DNA of 8,847 nucleotides, taken from NCBI GenBank assembly GCA_015521095.1, contig WAOU01000014.1:1-8847 (forward strand). Reading direction: 5' to 3'. The translations under genes and the position numbers were made by a program. Shown here in pieces: positions 1-6,604 of the stretch (within the stretch, counting starts at the first letter, position 1; each line of letters begins with the position of its first letter). The notes beneath the pieces were generated by a model, which made no database searches, had not been told where the DNA came from, and was given only the letters and a program-made list of their open reading frames with translations. This DNA comes from Desulfurococcales archaeon. GTDB taxonomy: Archaea; Thermoproteota; Thermoprotei_A; Sulfolobales; Acidilobaceae.

Positions 1-321
1 AGAAGTAGACAGCCTAGGCCTAGGCCCCTAGGAGACAAGTGTAATCCTCTGTGTCCCTTCTTTAGATGCTCAAAGAATGCTCTCCGCATCACTACTGAAC
101 AATATAAGGGTAGGGTAATCCGTGTACCTTTCTGTTCCTGGATAGGGGACAAGTGTATTGGAGCCTCCTGTAGATTCGCTTACTGTGAAAAACGAGCAAT
201 GCTGCCGGACGGCAGATGCTCCTTCGCAGTAAGACAACAGAAGACCCGAGACTTCGAAGACGAGCTCAGAGAGCTGGAACGAGAAGAAAGGAAATTCAAG
301 TTTAGAGACGACTTCTACTAG
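1..321 (+). CDS. Cys-rich, probably metal-binding protein (5'-partial)
   Basis: Frame 1 is open from the left edge to the TAG at 319-321 and gives 106 residues of a C-terminal part; the start lies outside the window. Eight cysteines sit at residues 14, 18, 23, 45, 52, 57, 62 and 73 of the visible part. Two stretches resemble each other: GDKC followed by C-x3-C-x4-C (residues 11-23) and GDKC followed by C-x4-C-x4-C (residues 49-62). This suggests a duplicated zinc- or iron-sulfur-binding unit. After residue 80 comes a charged segment rich in Glu and Arg (residues 83-105), probably a helix. There is no membrane segment. I do not recognise the family. The reading is supported by the clustered, evenly spaced cysteines, which a non-coding frame would not keep, and by the stop meeting exactly the stop of the opposing ubiX gene. 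Zinc binding and any role in nucleic-acid contact are inference. Confidence 0.75.
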   Translation, partial: RSRQPRPRPLGDKCNPLCPFFRCSKNALRITTEQYKGRVIRVPFCSWIGDKCIGASCRFAYCEKRAMLPDGRCSFAVRQQKTRDFEDELRELEREERKFKFRDDFY

Positions 322-899
322 GCTGTCTCTCCCCATCTCCTGTACAGTTTATTTTCTATTCCGGCTGCATCGAGTAGCTTTCCTACGAGGAAGTCTACGA
401 TATCACCTATGTTTTCCGGCTTATGATAGAATGCCACCATTAACGGTGCCATTATTGCTCCGGCCCTAGCTAGCTTCAACATGTTCTCCAGCTCTACTAT
501 GCCTAGCGGGGTCTCTCTTGGAGCTACAACAAGCCTCCTCCCTAGTCTCAAGACCGAGAGAGCAGCTCTAACTATTAGGTTCTCAGCGATACCAGACGCT
601 ATCAGTGCAACCGTTTTCATACTGGCAGGAGCTATGATCATAACGTCAGGTGCATTACTCGAGCTAGCATATGGACTTGTGAAATCATGTTCTAGGTAAA
701 CCCTAGCATACCTGGATAAGGTCTCTAATACTGATTCTCTCTCCATTCCTTCTTCTAGATACGCTACTTTTAATGCCCCTTCTGATATGACAATATCGAA
801 AATAATCGTGTCTCGACGATGTGCCAGATATTCGGCTAGCCTGAACCCTATTCTGACTCCACTAGCTCCTGTTATTGCGAGAAGTACTTTTTTCTGCAT
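318..899 (-). CDS. ubiX: UbiX flavin prenyltransferase
   Basis: UbiX attaches a dimethylallyl group to FMN and so makes prenylated FMN, the cofactor of UbiD-family decarboxylases. The 193-residue length is normal. The family signature is clear: an N-terminal Rossmann-like strand and TGASG loop (residues 10-14), PASMKT (91-96), APRETPLG (126-133) and AFYHKPENIGDIVDF (156-170). The ATG at 899 directly precedes the first strand, as in homologues. It is the last gene of the minus-strand cluster, starting 16 bases after the macro-domain gene. Its TAG stop overlaps the stop of the opposing Cys-rich gene. In archaea lacking ubiquinone the likely UbiD client is anhydromevalonate phosphate decarboxylase of the modified mevalonate pathway, or an aromatic acid decarboxylase. 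No ubiD lies in the window, so the client is inferred. Confidence 0.93.
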   Translation of the reverse strand: MQKKVLLAITGASGVRIGFRLAEYLAHRRDTIIFDIVISEGALKVAYLEEGMERESVLETLSRYARVYLEHDFTSPYASSSNAPDVMIIAPASMKTVALIASGIAENLIVRAALSVLRLGRRLVVAPRETPLGIVELENMLKLARAGAIMAPLMVAFYHKPENIGDIVDFLVGKLLDAAGIENKLYRRWGETA

Positions 900-915
900 T
901 CTATCAGCCCAGAGA

Positions 916-1467
916 TCAGCAATCGTGTCCTTCGCCGCCTAGCGCTTCGGTCACTCCACGGAGCATTTCATGATATGCTTTCTCTCCCCATGCGACGAAC
1001 ACTATCTCTTCGAGACACTTTGCTTCATGTGAATTTACTATCTTCGCCATTTCACGAGCAACCTCTTCGACTCTGAGACCACCGACTCCAGCACCCATGG
1101 CTGGGAACGCTATTAACTTGACACATAGGTTCTCTGCTTCTATGAGGGCGGCTTTCGTGGCCTTCACCGCGTTCTCAAGAGGTATCCTCATAGCTGGTCT
1201 CTCCATTGTCGGAGCGTGTATAACGTATTTTGCTGGAAGATCCCCAGCAGTAGTTGAAATTGCTTTACCGACAGGAACCGGGGCCTTTTTCCTCGCTTCA
1301 TCTTCTATTACTTGGCCTCCTCTCCTCTTTATGGCGCCCGCGACACCTCCTCCCATTATCATAAGACTGTTTGCAGCGTTTACTATCGCGTCTACACTAA
1401 TCTGTGTGATATCGCCTTCCATTACGATTAGCCTTGCACCATTTGATAGCTTAAAGCACTTCTTCAC
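916..1467 (-). CDS. Macro-domain ADP-ribose-binding protein
   Basis: A stand-alone macro domain of 183 residues, close to the size of the Archaeoglobus Af1521 type. Macro domains bind ADP-ribose and often hydrolyse ADP-ribose-1''-phosphate, O-acetyl-ADP-ribose or ADP-ribosyl bonds on proteins. Visible motifs are GDIT (18-21, the Asp that contacts adenine), NAAN (30-33), the GGGVAGAI phosphate loop (39-46) and FPAMGAGVGGL (121-131). The start is GTG at 1465-1467. An in-frame TGA lies three codons upstream, and GGTGA (complement of 1474-1478) sits 6 bases before the GTG, so this start is well supported. It lies fourth in the cluster, 45 bases after the cyclo-ligase-like gene and 16 bases before ubiX. 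The short tail after about residue 177 is ordinary. Its substrate cannot be told from the sequence; in tRNA-splicing organisms ADP-ribose-1''-phosphate clearance is one option. Confidence 0.9.
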   Translation of the reverse strand: MKKCFKLSNGARLIVMEGDITQISVDAIVNAANSLMIMGGGVAGAIKRRGGQVIEDEARKKAPVPVGKAISTTAGDLPAKYVIHAPTMERPAMRIPLENAVKATKAALIEAENLCVKLIAFPAMGAGVGGLRVEEVAREMAKIVNSHEAKCLEEIVFVAWGEKAYHEMLRGVTEALGGEGHDC

Positions 1468-1473
1468 TCTTCG

Positions 1474-1478
1474 TCACC
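1474..1478 (-). promoter_or_regulatory. Shine-Dalgarno site for the macro-domain gene
   Basis: The complement reads GGTGA and lies 6 bases upstream of the GTG at 1467. It matches the archaeal anti-SD well and fixes the GTG as start, since an in-frame TGA overlaps this site. Confidence 0.7.
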
Positions 1479-1512
1479 ATATCTAGTTAATGTGCTTTCT
1501 GATAATTCAAGA

Positions 1513-2259
1513 TTAGCCTATTCCACGTCTCTTTAATAGTTCCTTTAGTAATGGTATTGCATCGAGTTTTTCTTTTGGCAGTGACTCATAGTCTATGCCT
1601 TTAGGTCGATGACCTCTTTTCCTGCATCTAATTATCCTCGTATTTGTTACGATTAGATCGACAGGTACATCGTGTGGTTTTCTTGGAATATTGTCTACTA
1701 GTTGGAGATCGTGTATTGTAGTAGCTATTAGTGTTTTTTCATCTACTATTCCTAGCTCGGTGAGTATTCCGTATTCTATGTCTCCGTATCCTTCGCCTTT
1801 TCCTAGACGATTGCAATTTTTGTCTATAGCGACGCTTCCCTCAACTATTAGATCTATTCTTTTTATCGTTGTTTCAATTTTTGGAATAGTGTCAAGAAGT
1901 ATACCAAATCTAAATGCTCCTCGGATAGTTGAAGCATACCTCTTGTATTCTTCGGGTATGTCTCCTCCTGGAAGTAGAAGGAATCCTTGTCGTATTCTTG
2001 GAGTAGGCATGATTAGCGTCTTCCCTTCCCTTAATGCTTTCAGTCTAACTGGTCGTTGGGGCGAATCCGGGTTCACCTTGATTATTTTTGAGTTTCTCCA
2101 CTCAGGAGTTCTCGCTAGGAACTCTGCTGCTTGCTCTGCTCCTTTAAAGTTTGGAATCCTCCCTCTTATAGGATATGGTGGTCTCGTTGCATTGTTCTTT
2201 TCTAGTTTATTGTAGACTTCTTCCCTTATTCGTCTCCTAATCATGTCGACTGGATCCAT
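1513..2259 (-). CDS. 5-formyltetrahydrofolate cyclo-ligase family protein
   Basis: A 248-residue protein of the 5-formyl-THF cyclo-ligase (methenyl-THF synthetase) family. The family uses ATP to turn 5-formyl-THF into 5,10-methenyl-THF. The C-terminal half carries the diagnostic glycine-rich loop GKGEGYGD (153-160) followed by an Asp-Leu-Ile-Val-Thr-Asn segment (201-206). The N-terminal half includes PNFKGAEQAAEFL (36-48), which fits the family's N-terminal helix. It is longer than typical bacterial enzymes of about 180-200 residues and closer to the archaeal and MTHFSD-like group, whose substrate is less certain. The ATG at 2259 has AGGAGT about 10 bases upstream. It lies directly after the MetF-like gene (36-base gap), which supports a shared role in one-carbon pterin metabolism. 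Whether the carrier is folate or a methanopterin-like pterin cannot be seen. Confidence 0.82.
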   Translation of the reverse strand: MDPVDMIRRRIREEVYNKLEKNNATRPPYPIRGRIPNFKGAEQAAEFLARTPEWRNSKIIKVNPDSPQRPVRLKALREGKTLIMPTPRIRQGFLLLPGGDIPEEYKRYASTIRGAFRFGILLDTIPKIETTIKRIDLIVEGSVAIDKNCNRLGKGEGYGDIEYGILTELGIVDEKTLIATTIHDLQLVDNIPRKPHDVPVDLIVTNTRIIRCRKRGHRPKGIDYESLPKEKLDAIPLLKELLKRRGIG

Positions 2260-2295
2260 GTCTTTTACTCCTAGTTGACTAATATAGGATAGAGG

Positions 2296-3042
2296 CTACT
2301 TTAGGTATCCGACTTCCTTTAGAATATGTGCTGATCTCGTTAAAAGATCAGAGTTCCCGGGACTTGATAGGATCACGCGTTCAATAATGCCTTGAGCCTC
2401 TATTTTTTCGAGGAAAGAAACAATATCCTCTATTGGAATATATGGTATATCGTGCTCTTCTAGATATTTCTTATTGCGGTCGTCGGCGAGCACGATATAT
2501 GCTCCAAGTATGGCTTCTGATTCTCCCCTATTGATGAGCCTAATTATCTCCTCTACTATAGCTAGGTTCTCTGGGTTTAAACGAGTTATATAATAGTATT
2601 TGGCTCCTGTATCGATCCGTTTTCTGATCTCTTCGAGGCTTCTTCTAGAGCTCAATAAGAGGCCAGTATTTACTCCATAACTGTTCCCGTAGGAGACCGC
2701 GTCTTCAGGAACCCATGCTCCCGGACAGTAATCTCCTTGTAGAGGTGGATCACCGGTGAGATATAGTTGATCTCGGAGTCCTAGATAGACCGCGGTTTTT
2801 ATAATGGATTTCAAGGAGACAATGCTGTGGTCTCTCACCCTTAGATGCATTATCGGGTAAGCTCCTAGCACGGATAAAGCATAGAGGGCGAGGAGAGGAG
2901 AGCTTATAGACGGTTTTCCGAGCGGTACATCGGGTACATCTATCCTCTTGTATAGTTTAGCTAGACGGCTAAGTCTTTCAAGAATAATTTCCTTGCTTCT
3001 CGCAGGCTCTAGCTCAGGGAATATCTCTAGCTTTTTAGACAT
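2296..3042 (-). CDS. Methylenetetrahydrofolate reductase-like (MetF family) protein
   Basis: A 248-residue MetF-like TIM-barrel protein. MetF enzymes are flavoproteins that reduce methylene-THF, or a methanopterin analogue, to the methyl form used for methionine. Visible motifs are LEIFPE near the N-terminus (residues 5-10), whose Glu6 may correspond to the catalytic Glu of the bacterial FEFFPP motif; VPDVPLG (36-42); HLRVRD (66-71); and LTGDPP (95-100), whose Asp normally contacts the flavin or substrate. It is shorter than the roughly 290-residue bacterial MetF and belongs with the shorter archaeal versions. ATG at 3042 is preceded by GGTG (complement of 3050-3053) at 7 bases. It lies 17 bases after the UbiA-family gene and just before the cyclo-ligase-like gene. 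Electron donor and pterin carrier are not evident. Confidence 0.83.
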   Translation of the reverse strand: MSKKLEIFPELEPARSKEIILERLSRLAKLYKRIDVPDVPLGKPSISSPLLALYALSVLGAYPIMHLRVRDHSIVSLKSIIKTAVYLGLRDQLYLTGDPPLQGDYCPGAWVPEDAVSYGNSYGVNTGLLLSSRRSLEEIRKRIDTGAKYYYITRLNPENLAIVEEIIRLINRGESEAILGAYIVLADDRNKKYLEEHDIPYIPIEDIVSFLEKIEAQGIIERVILSSPGNSDLLTRSAHILKEVGYLK

Positions 3043-3059
3043 CTCTATACACCATATTA

Positions 3060-3914
3060 TTATACCAATACGCTAAGCACGAATCCCACCAATCCAATCA
3101 TCATGGCAAAGAGCATTATTCGTTTCTGACGTAACGCTTCTTCTCTCTGTGGATTAATAATTACTCTATATGACGAGTAGAGAAGCGCGAAATCCACAAT
3201 TATCACGAAACCACTATATACGGTCTCGTTGACGAGTCCATAGACAACAGGTATAGGACTCAGCAAGACTGCTAAAAGGTTAAACATGCCTGCAATGAAT
3301 GCGGCTTTTCGTTCTCCTACTAGTATTGGAAGGCTTTTGACCCCCTTGACCTTGTCTCCTTCTACATCTGCTATATCCTTCACTATCTCTCTTGCAAGTA
3401 CGCTGAGGAACACCATTGCCCAGAACACGAGGACTGTGTAATTGGGATTGTTCGTAAATGTAAAGGCGTATAGAAATGGAAGGCTTGTAGAGAAAGCAAC
3501 TGCGACATTTCCCATAAACCCGCTCACTTTGAGTCTAAGATCGTATAATGCGCTGACAATTACCGCTGCTACAACCACTGTCAGACTATCAAGACCTGCT
3601 CGCAGGCTCGCCACTATCCCTATAAATACGAGGACTAGATAGCAGATGAAAGCCTGTCTGATAGATATGATTCCGGATGGAAGAGGTCTGTTTGGAGCGT
3701 TTATCTTGTCAATCTCTATATCGGCGATATCGTTCAGGACCATTGCTGATGCAGAGATTGTGAACCCGACGAGAAAACCAGCAATATAGTCTAATGTCTC
3801 GAACGTGAAAAAGTCTCTTCCAGTAGCTATGGCAAGAGCTACAAGCACAGCAAAACCAACCATCACACTATTAACTATCCGCACCAGCCGCAAGCAAGCA
3901 TAGATGCGTTTCAT
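3060..3914 (-). CDS. UbiA-family prenyltransferase, probable digeranylgeranylglyceryl phosphate synthase
   Basis: An integral membrane prenyltransferase of 284 residues with about eight or nine hydrophobic segments (first near 13-31, last near 266-283). Both Asp-rich magnesium-diphosphate sites of the UbiA superfamily are present: NDIADIEID (61-69) followed by KINAPNRPLPSG (70-81), and KDIADVEGDKVKGVKSLP (179-196). YDLRLK (124-129) is also typical. The pattern with R-x-L-P-S-G and the E-G-D-x-x-x-G-V-K-S-L-P run fits geranylgeranylglycerol-phosphate geranylgeranyltransferase. That enzyme adds the second geranylgeranyl ether chain in archaeal membrane lipid synthesis. Other UbiA members (menaquinone or haem O type) are less likely. 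The ATG at 3914 has GGGGAGG 9 bases upstream. It is the first gene of the five-gene cluster and has its own TATA box, so it probably leads the transcript. Confidence 0.88.
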   Translation of the reverse strand: MKRIYACLRLVRIVNSVMVGFAVLVALAIATGRDFFTFETLDYIAGFLVGFTISASAMVLNDIADIEIDKINAPNRPLPSGIISIRQAFICYLVLVFIGIVASLRAGLDSLTVVVAAVIVSALYDLRLKVSGFMGNVAVAFSTSLPFLYAFTFTNNPNYTVLVFWAMVFLSVLAREIVKDIADVEGDKVKGVKSLPILVGERKAAFIAGMFNLLAVLLSPIPVVYGLVNETVYSGFVIIVDFALLYSSYRVIINPQREEALRQKRIMLFAMMIGLVGFVLSVLV

Positions 3915-4038
3915 TAATTATTTCCTCCCCTATTATCGATCCTAACATTCTCCACTTTATAATAAAGGATTATGTGCAGGATACAGGTTATATTAAAAAC
4001 CTATGTATGATACACATTGAGTCCCTGGATGAGAAATC
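3915..4038. promoter_or_regulatory. Divergent promoter region between the UbiA-family gene and lysS
   Basis: This 124-base AT-rich stretch holds back-to-back archaeal promoters. On the minus strand the TATA-like box is the complement of 3954-3966 (TTTATTATAAAGT). It would start transcription near 3933, ahead of a GGGGAGG Shine-Dalgarno site (complement of 3924-3930). On the plus strand TTATATTAAAAA (3988-3999) would start transcription near 4018-4020. GGATGAG (4027-4033) may act as the lysS ribosome site, 5 bases before the ATG at 4039. The plus box lies within a short palindrome, GGTT (3986-3989) and AACC (3998-4001). Start points are inferred from the usual distance of about 25 bases. Confidence 0.65.
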
Positions 4039-5664
4039 ATGAATAAGCATGTACACTGGGTAGATAAGTTAGCAGATGAACTCGAACAGAGACTTCGTAA
4101 GCGAAATAAGCAGGTGTACGTCTTTAATGGCGGGCTGAGTGTGTCAGGGGTACAACATATTGGTAGGTTACGAGGAGAGATTCTACTACCGGAGACTCTG
4201 AGACGGATACTAGAGAAAAGAGGGCTCAAGATCAAGCAACTGCTAACTCTTTATACTCAGGATCCCTGGAAGGGTAAGGCCTCACAGAGATCGGCTTTCA
4301 AAGATCCCGATAAGGCTAAGGAATATACGGGACGTCCTCTGGTAAGTGTGCCTGACCCTTATGGCTGTCATGAGAACTGGGTTGAACATTATTGGTCGGA
4401 TTTCGGCCCTTACCTGAGCGAATTCACTGATGGAAAAATAGAAGTTGTCACAACCACTGATCTCTACAGGTCTAAATTCAGGGATTTCATAATGAATGTT
4501 GTTCTTCCAAAGAAGGACGAGTTTAGGAACGTAATAAACAAGTATCGTGGCAGAAAACCATATCCGGAGGATTGGATACCTGTAGAACCGATATGCGAAA
4601 AATGTGGCCGTATTGATAAGACGGTAGCAATCTCTGTTGATGAGAATGGTAGAGTACGCTACAGATGCAAGTATTGCGGTCATGAAGGAGTAACCGACGT
4701 CTCCAACAGTAAGCTTAATTGGAGAATAGAATGGGCCGGCATATGGTATATCTTAGGCGTAGACTTCGAGCCCTACGGCAAGGATCACGCTACTCCTGGA
4801 GGCAGCAGGGACAGCTGCGTAGATCTAGCAGTTAATGTTATCGGCTTCCAACCACCTGAGGGAGAATGGTATGAGTGGGTCTCTATCAGGGAAAAGGGAC
4901 AAAGCAGGGATATGACGAGTAGCGGCTTCGTAGGTATAACGCCTAAGGAGTGGCTTGAAATAGCACATCCACAGATTCTCCGGTTCCTCTACTTCTTTAC
5001 TCATCCCCATAAGAAAGTCGTAGTCGATCTCGATCGGATACCCCAATACTATGAGTCATATTATAAGGCTGAGAGAATCTATTTCGGAGTAGAATCGCTC
5101 GACGACAAAGAACAAGAAGAATACCTAAAGAGAACATACGAGTTAAGCCATCCAAGAGAACCTCCAGAAAAGCTACCCCTACAAGTCCCCTATACTCATG
5201 CATCAATACTAGCCCAACTAGTAGGCCCTACAAACATAGAAGAGGCCATGGAACGACTCAAGAAAACAAGGCATATCAAAGAAGACCTAGACGACTATAG
5301 CAGAGGCTGGCTCCAGAGCCTGCTCATAAGATCATATAACTGGGTAGAGAAATACGGAGGAGAAAGATACCGTGTCCAAATACTGGAGAATGTAGCAGGA
5401 GAACTCTTAGATTCACTGGAGCACAGAGAGCTTCTATGCCAGCTCGGAGAAGAGCTCGATAAACTGAGTGAATGGACAGAGGAAAATGTTAAGGATACAA
5501 TGATATCCGTCACAAGCAGCCTCAATAGCGGGGAGAGGAAGAGATTCTATCGAGAGTTCTACCTGCTCTTCACAGGAAAGAACAGCGGGCCTAGAGCGGC
5601 ACCACTACTATCGCTCCTCAAGAAAGATTTTGTTATTGCACGGCTAAGACTGGTATGTAAATAA
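4039..5664 (+). CDS. lysS: Class I lysyl-tRNA synthetase
   Basis: A class I LysRS of 541 residues, which charges tRNA-Lys in most archaea in place of the class II enzyme. Evidence: HWVDKLADEL at the N-terminus (6-15); the HIGH-type signature HIGR (40-43) after the GGLSVSG stretch; PLVSVPDPYGCHENW (100-114), characteristic of the family; a zinc site with C186-x2-C189 and C210-x2-C213; and DFEPYGKDH (242-250). The KMSKS region reads GQSRDMTSSG (287-296). The C-terminal domain (about 360-541) is helical and ends with FTGKNSGPRAAPLLSLL, as in related class I enzymes. The ATG at 4039 places the HWVDKLADEL stretch at residue 6, close to the N-terminus, as expected. The KMSKS loop lacks the usual first lysine, with Asp in its place; Arg290 just before it may compensate. 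It is transcribed alone and away from the lipid cluster. Confidence 0.95.
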   Translation: MNKHVHWVDKLADELEQRLRKRNKQVYVFNGGLSVSGVQHIGRLRGEILLPETLRRILEKRGLKIKQLLTLYTQDPWKGKASQRSAFKDPDKAKEYTGRPLVSVPDPYGCHENWVEHYWSDFGPYLSEFTDGKIEVVTTTDLYRSKFRDFIMNVVLPKKDEFRNVINKYRGRKPYPEDWIPVEPICEKCGRIDKTVAISVDENGRVRYRCKYCGHEGVTDVSNSKLNWRIEWAGIWYILGVDFEPYGKDHATPGGSRDSCVDLAVNVIGFQPPEGEWYEWVSIREKGQSRDMTSSGFVGITPKEWLEIAHPQILRFLYFFTHPHKKVVVDLDRIPQYYESYYKAERIYFGVESLDDKEQEEYLKRTYELSHPREPPEKLPLQVPYTHASILAQLVGPTNIEEAMERLKKTRHIKEDLDDYSRGWLQSLLIRSYNWVEKYGGERYRVQILENVAGELLDSLEHRELLCQLGEELDKLSEWTEENVKDTMISVTSSLNSGERKRFYREFYLLFTGKNSGPRAAPLLSLLKKDFVIARLRLVCK

Positions 5665-5688
5665 ATGGGTGGAGAAATTCCTCAAGTA

Positions 5689-5712
5689 TCTTTTTAACTT
5701 CTATTTTCTTTT
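5689..5712 (+). terminator. T-rich terminator after lysS
   Basis: Three runs of T (TTTTT at 5691, TTTT at 5704, TTTT at 5709) follow lysS by about 25 bases. Archaeal termination needs little more than such U-rich tracts. A weak hairpin, AGTGT (5713-5717) with ACACT (5728-5732), comes just after and separates lysS from the converging PCNA gene. No comparable T tract is seen on the minus strand after PCNA. Confidence 0.55.
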
Positions 5713-5748
5713 AGTGTTTGATATTCGACACTTAATGAATATATAGTG

Positions 5749-6537
5749 TTATAGTACTGTGGGTGCAACAAGATATCTAACCCTACTTCCCTCTGGGCTC
5801 TTGAATACTAGTTCTAGTGGTTTGTCCGTTGAGAAACGGATGTCCACTGACTCAGCTATTTTTGTTAGGTTTAACACGTTCTTCAGGTATACGACGTCGT
5901 AGGCGCTCTTAGAGGGTTGCTTTACGTCGAGATAGGTGAGGGCAACAGATTCTCTCGAGAATATGGTCTCGGCCCTGCTACGACCCTCTCCTTTTGCCCT
6001 TATTATGAGTGCCTCCTCTGAGGCTTCGAATTCGACGATGTCTCCTACGACCTCCACGTCTCGGAGCGCCTTTTTCAGTGCATCACTGATAACTGAGGCT
6101 TCTACGTCGAAGTCGAGTTTTATTTCTTCCGGCACATCTATTAACACTTCTATGTTAGGGACGAGGAATTTCTTGACGACTGTACTGTCTATACGGACTA
6201 GAACTTTATCATCTGATACTAGGAACGTTAGTGTTTCTCCTTTTTTACCTTTCTTGAGCATATTTGCGAGGCTACCTAGGTGAACGCCCATATATACTTC
6301 TTCTCTGTTTTCCGAGATCTCATACTCGATAAATGATTCATACGGCATAACTACTTCTATTAGGGCTGTCTTGGAAGCATCCATTCCGACTACTTTGACA
6401 TGTTCCTTGGTGATCGTAAATCTAGCCTCGTCAATGATCTTGCCTAGAACCTCAACCAGCTCCTTGAAACTCCTAGCATCGGGATATTGTAGTCTTGCTA
6501 CTACACCTTCGATCTCGTTTTCTAGGATTCCTGACAA
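5749..6537 (-). CDS. pcn: DNA polymerase sliding clamp (PCNA)
   Basis: A PCNA-type sliding clamp of 262 residues. It encircles DNA and tethers replicative polymerase, FEN1, ligase and other partners. Two repeated clamp domains are visible: domain 1 with ARFTITKEHVKVVGMDASK (38-56), matching the conserved GMD loop; the interdomain connecting loop around 124-138, which receives PIP-box peptides; and domain 2 ending RYLVAPTVL (254-262). The frame has no ATG near its beginning. The start is most likely TTG at 6535-6537, with GGGTG (complement of 6545-6549) 7 bases upstream; the frame meets a TAG about nine codons further up. This gives about 13 residues before the usual first strand (ARLQYPDAR, 14-22). 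Crenarchaea usually carry two or three PCNA paralogues that form heterotrimers, so this may be one subunit; the subunit type is not assigned. Confidence 0.93.
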   Translation of the reverse strand: MSGILENEIEGVVARLQYPDARSFKELVEVLGKIIDEARFTITKEHVKVVGMDASKTALIEVVMPYESFIEYEISENREEVYMGVHLGSLANMLKKGKKGETLTFLVSDDKVLVRIDSTVVKKFLVPNIEVLIDVPEEIKLDFDVEASVISDALKKALRDVEVVGDIVEFEASEEALIIRAKGEGRSRAETIFSRESVALTYLDVKQPSKSAYDVVYLKNVLNLTKIAESVDIRFSTDKPLELVFKSPEGSRVRYLVAPTVL

Positions 6538-6573
6538 CTGCTGACACCCACATCTATTATTCTAGGCCCGACT

Positions 6574-6588
6574 AGATAAAAATAAACG
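6574..6588 (-). promoter_or_regulatory. PCNA promoter (TATA box)
   Basis: The complement of 6576-6586 reads TTTATTTTTAT, an A/T-only block in a fairly GC-rich surround. It lies about 40-50 bases before the TTG start of PCNA. Transcription would begin near 6555, leaving a short leader that holds the GGGTG ribosome site. Confidence 0.55.
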
Positions 6589-6604
6589 GCTGGAGCTTTT
6601 ATGA

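Noticed and set aside
70..336. Minus-strand open frame of 88 residues
   Set aside because: It lies opposite the Cys-rich frame and overlaps the end of ubiX; it has no family motif and no ribosome site.
1097..1486. Plus-strand open frame of 129 residues
   Set aside because: It lies opposite the clear macro-domain gene and has no recognisable motif.
1691..2215. Plus-strand open frame of 174 residues
   Set aside because: It is wholly opposite the cyclo-ligase-like gene. Its Ser- and Pro-rich composition is that of a mirror frame.
4282..4683. Minus-strand open frame of 133 residues
   Set aside because: It lies inside lysS on the other strand, whose family motifs are unbroken across this region.
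5713..5732. Hairpin AGTGT/ACACT as terminator of PCNA
   Set aside because: On the minus strand it is followed by A-rich, not T-rich, sequence, so it does not look like a terminator for PCNA; the stem is also weak.
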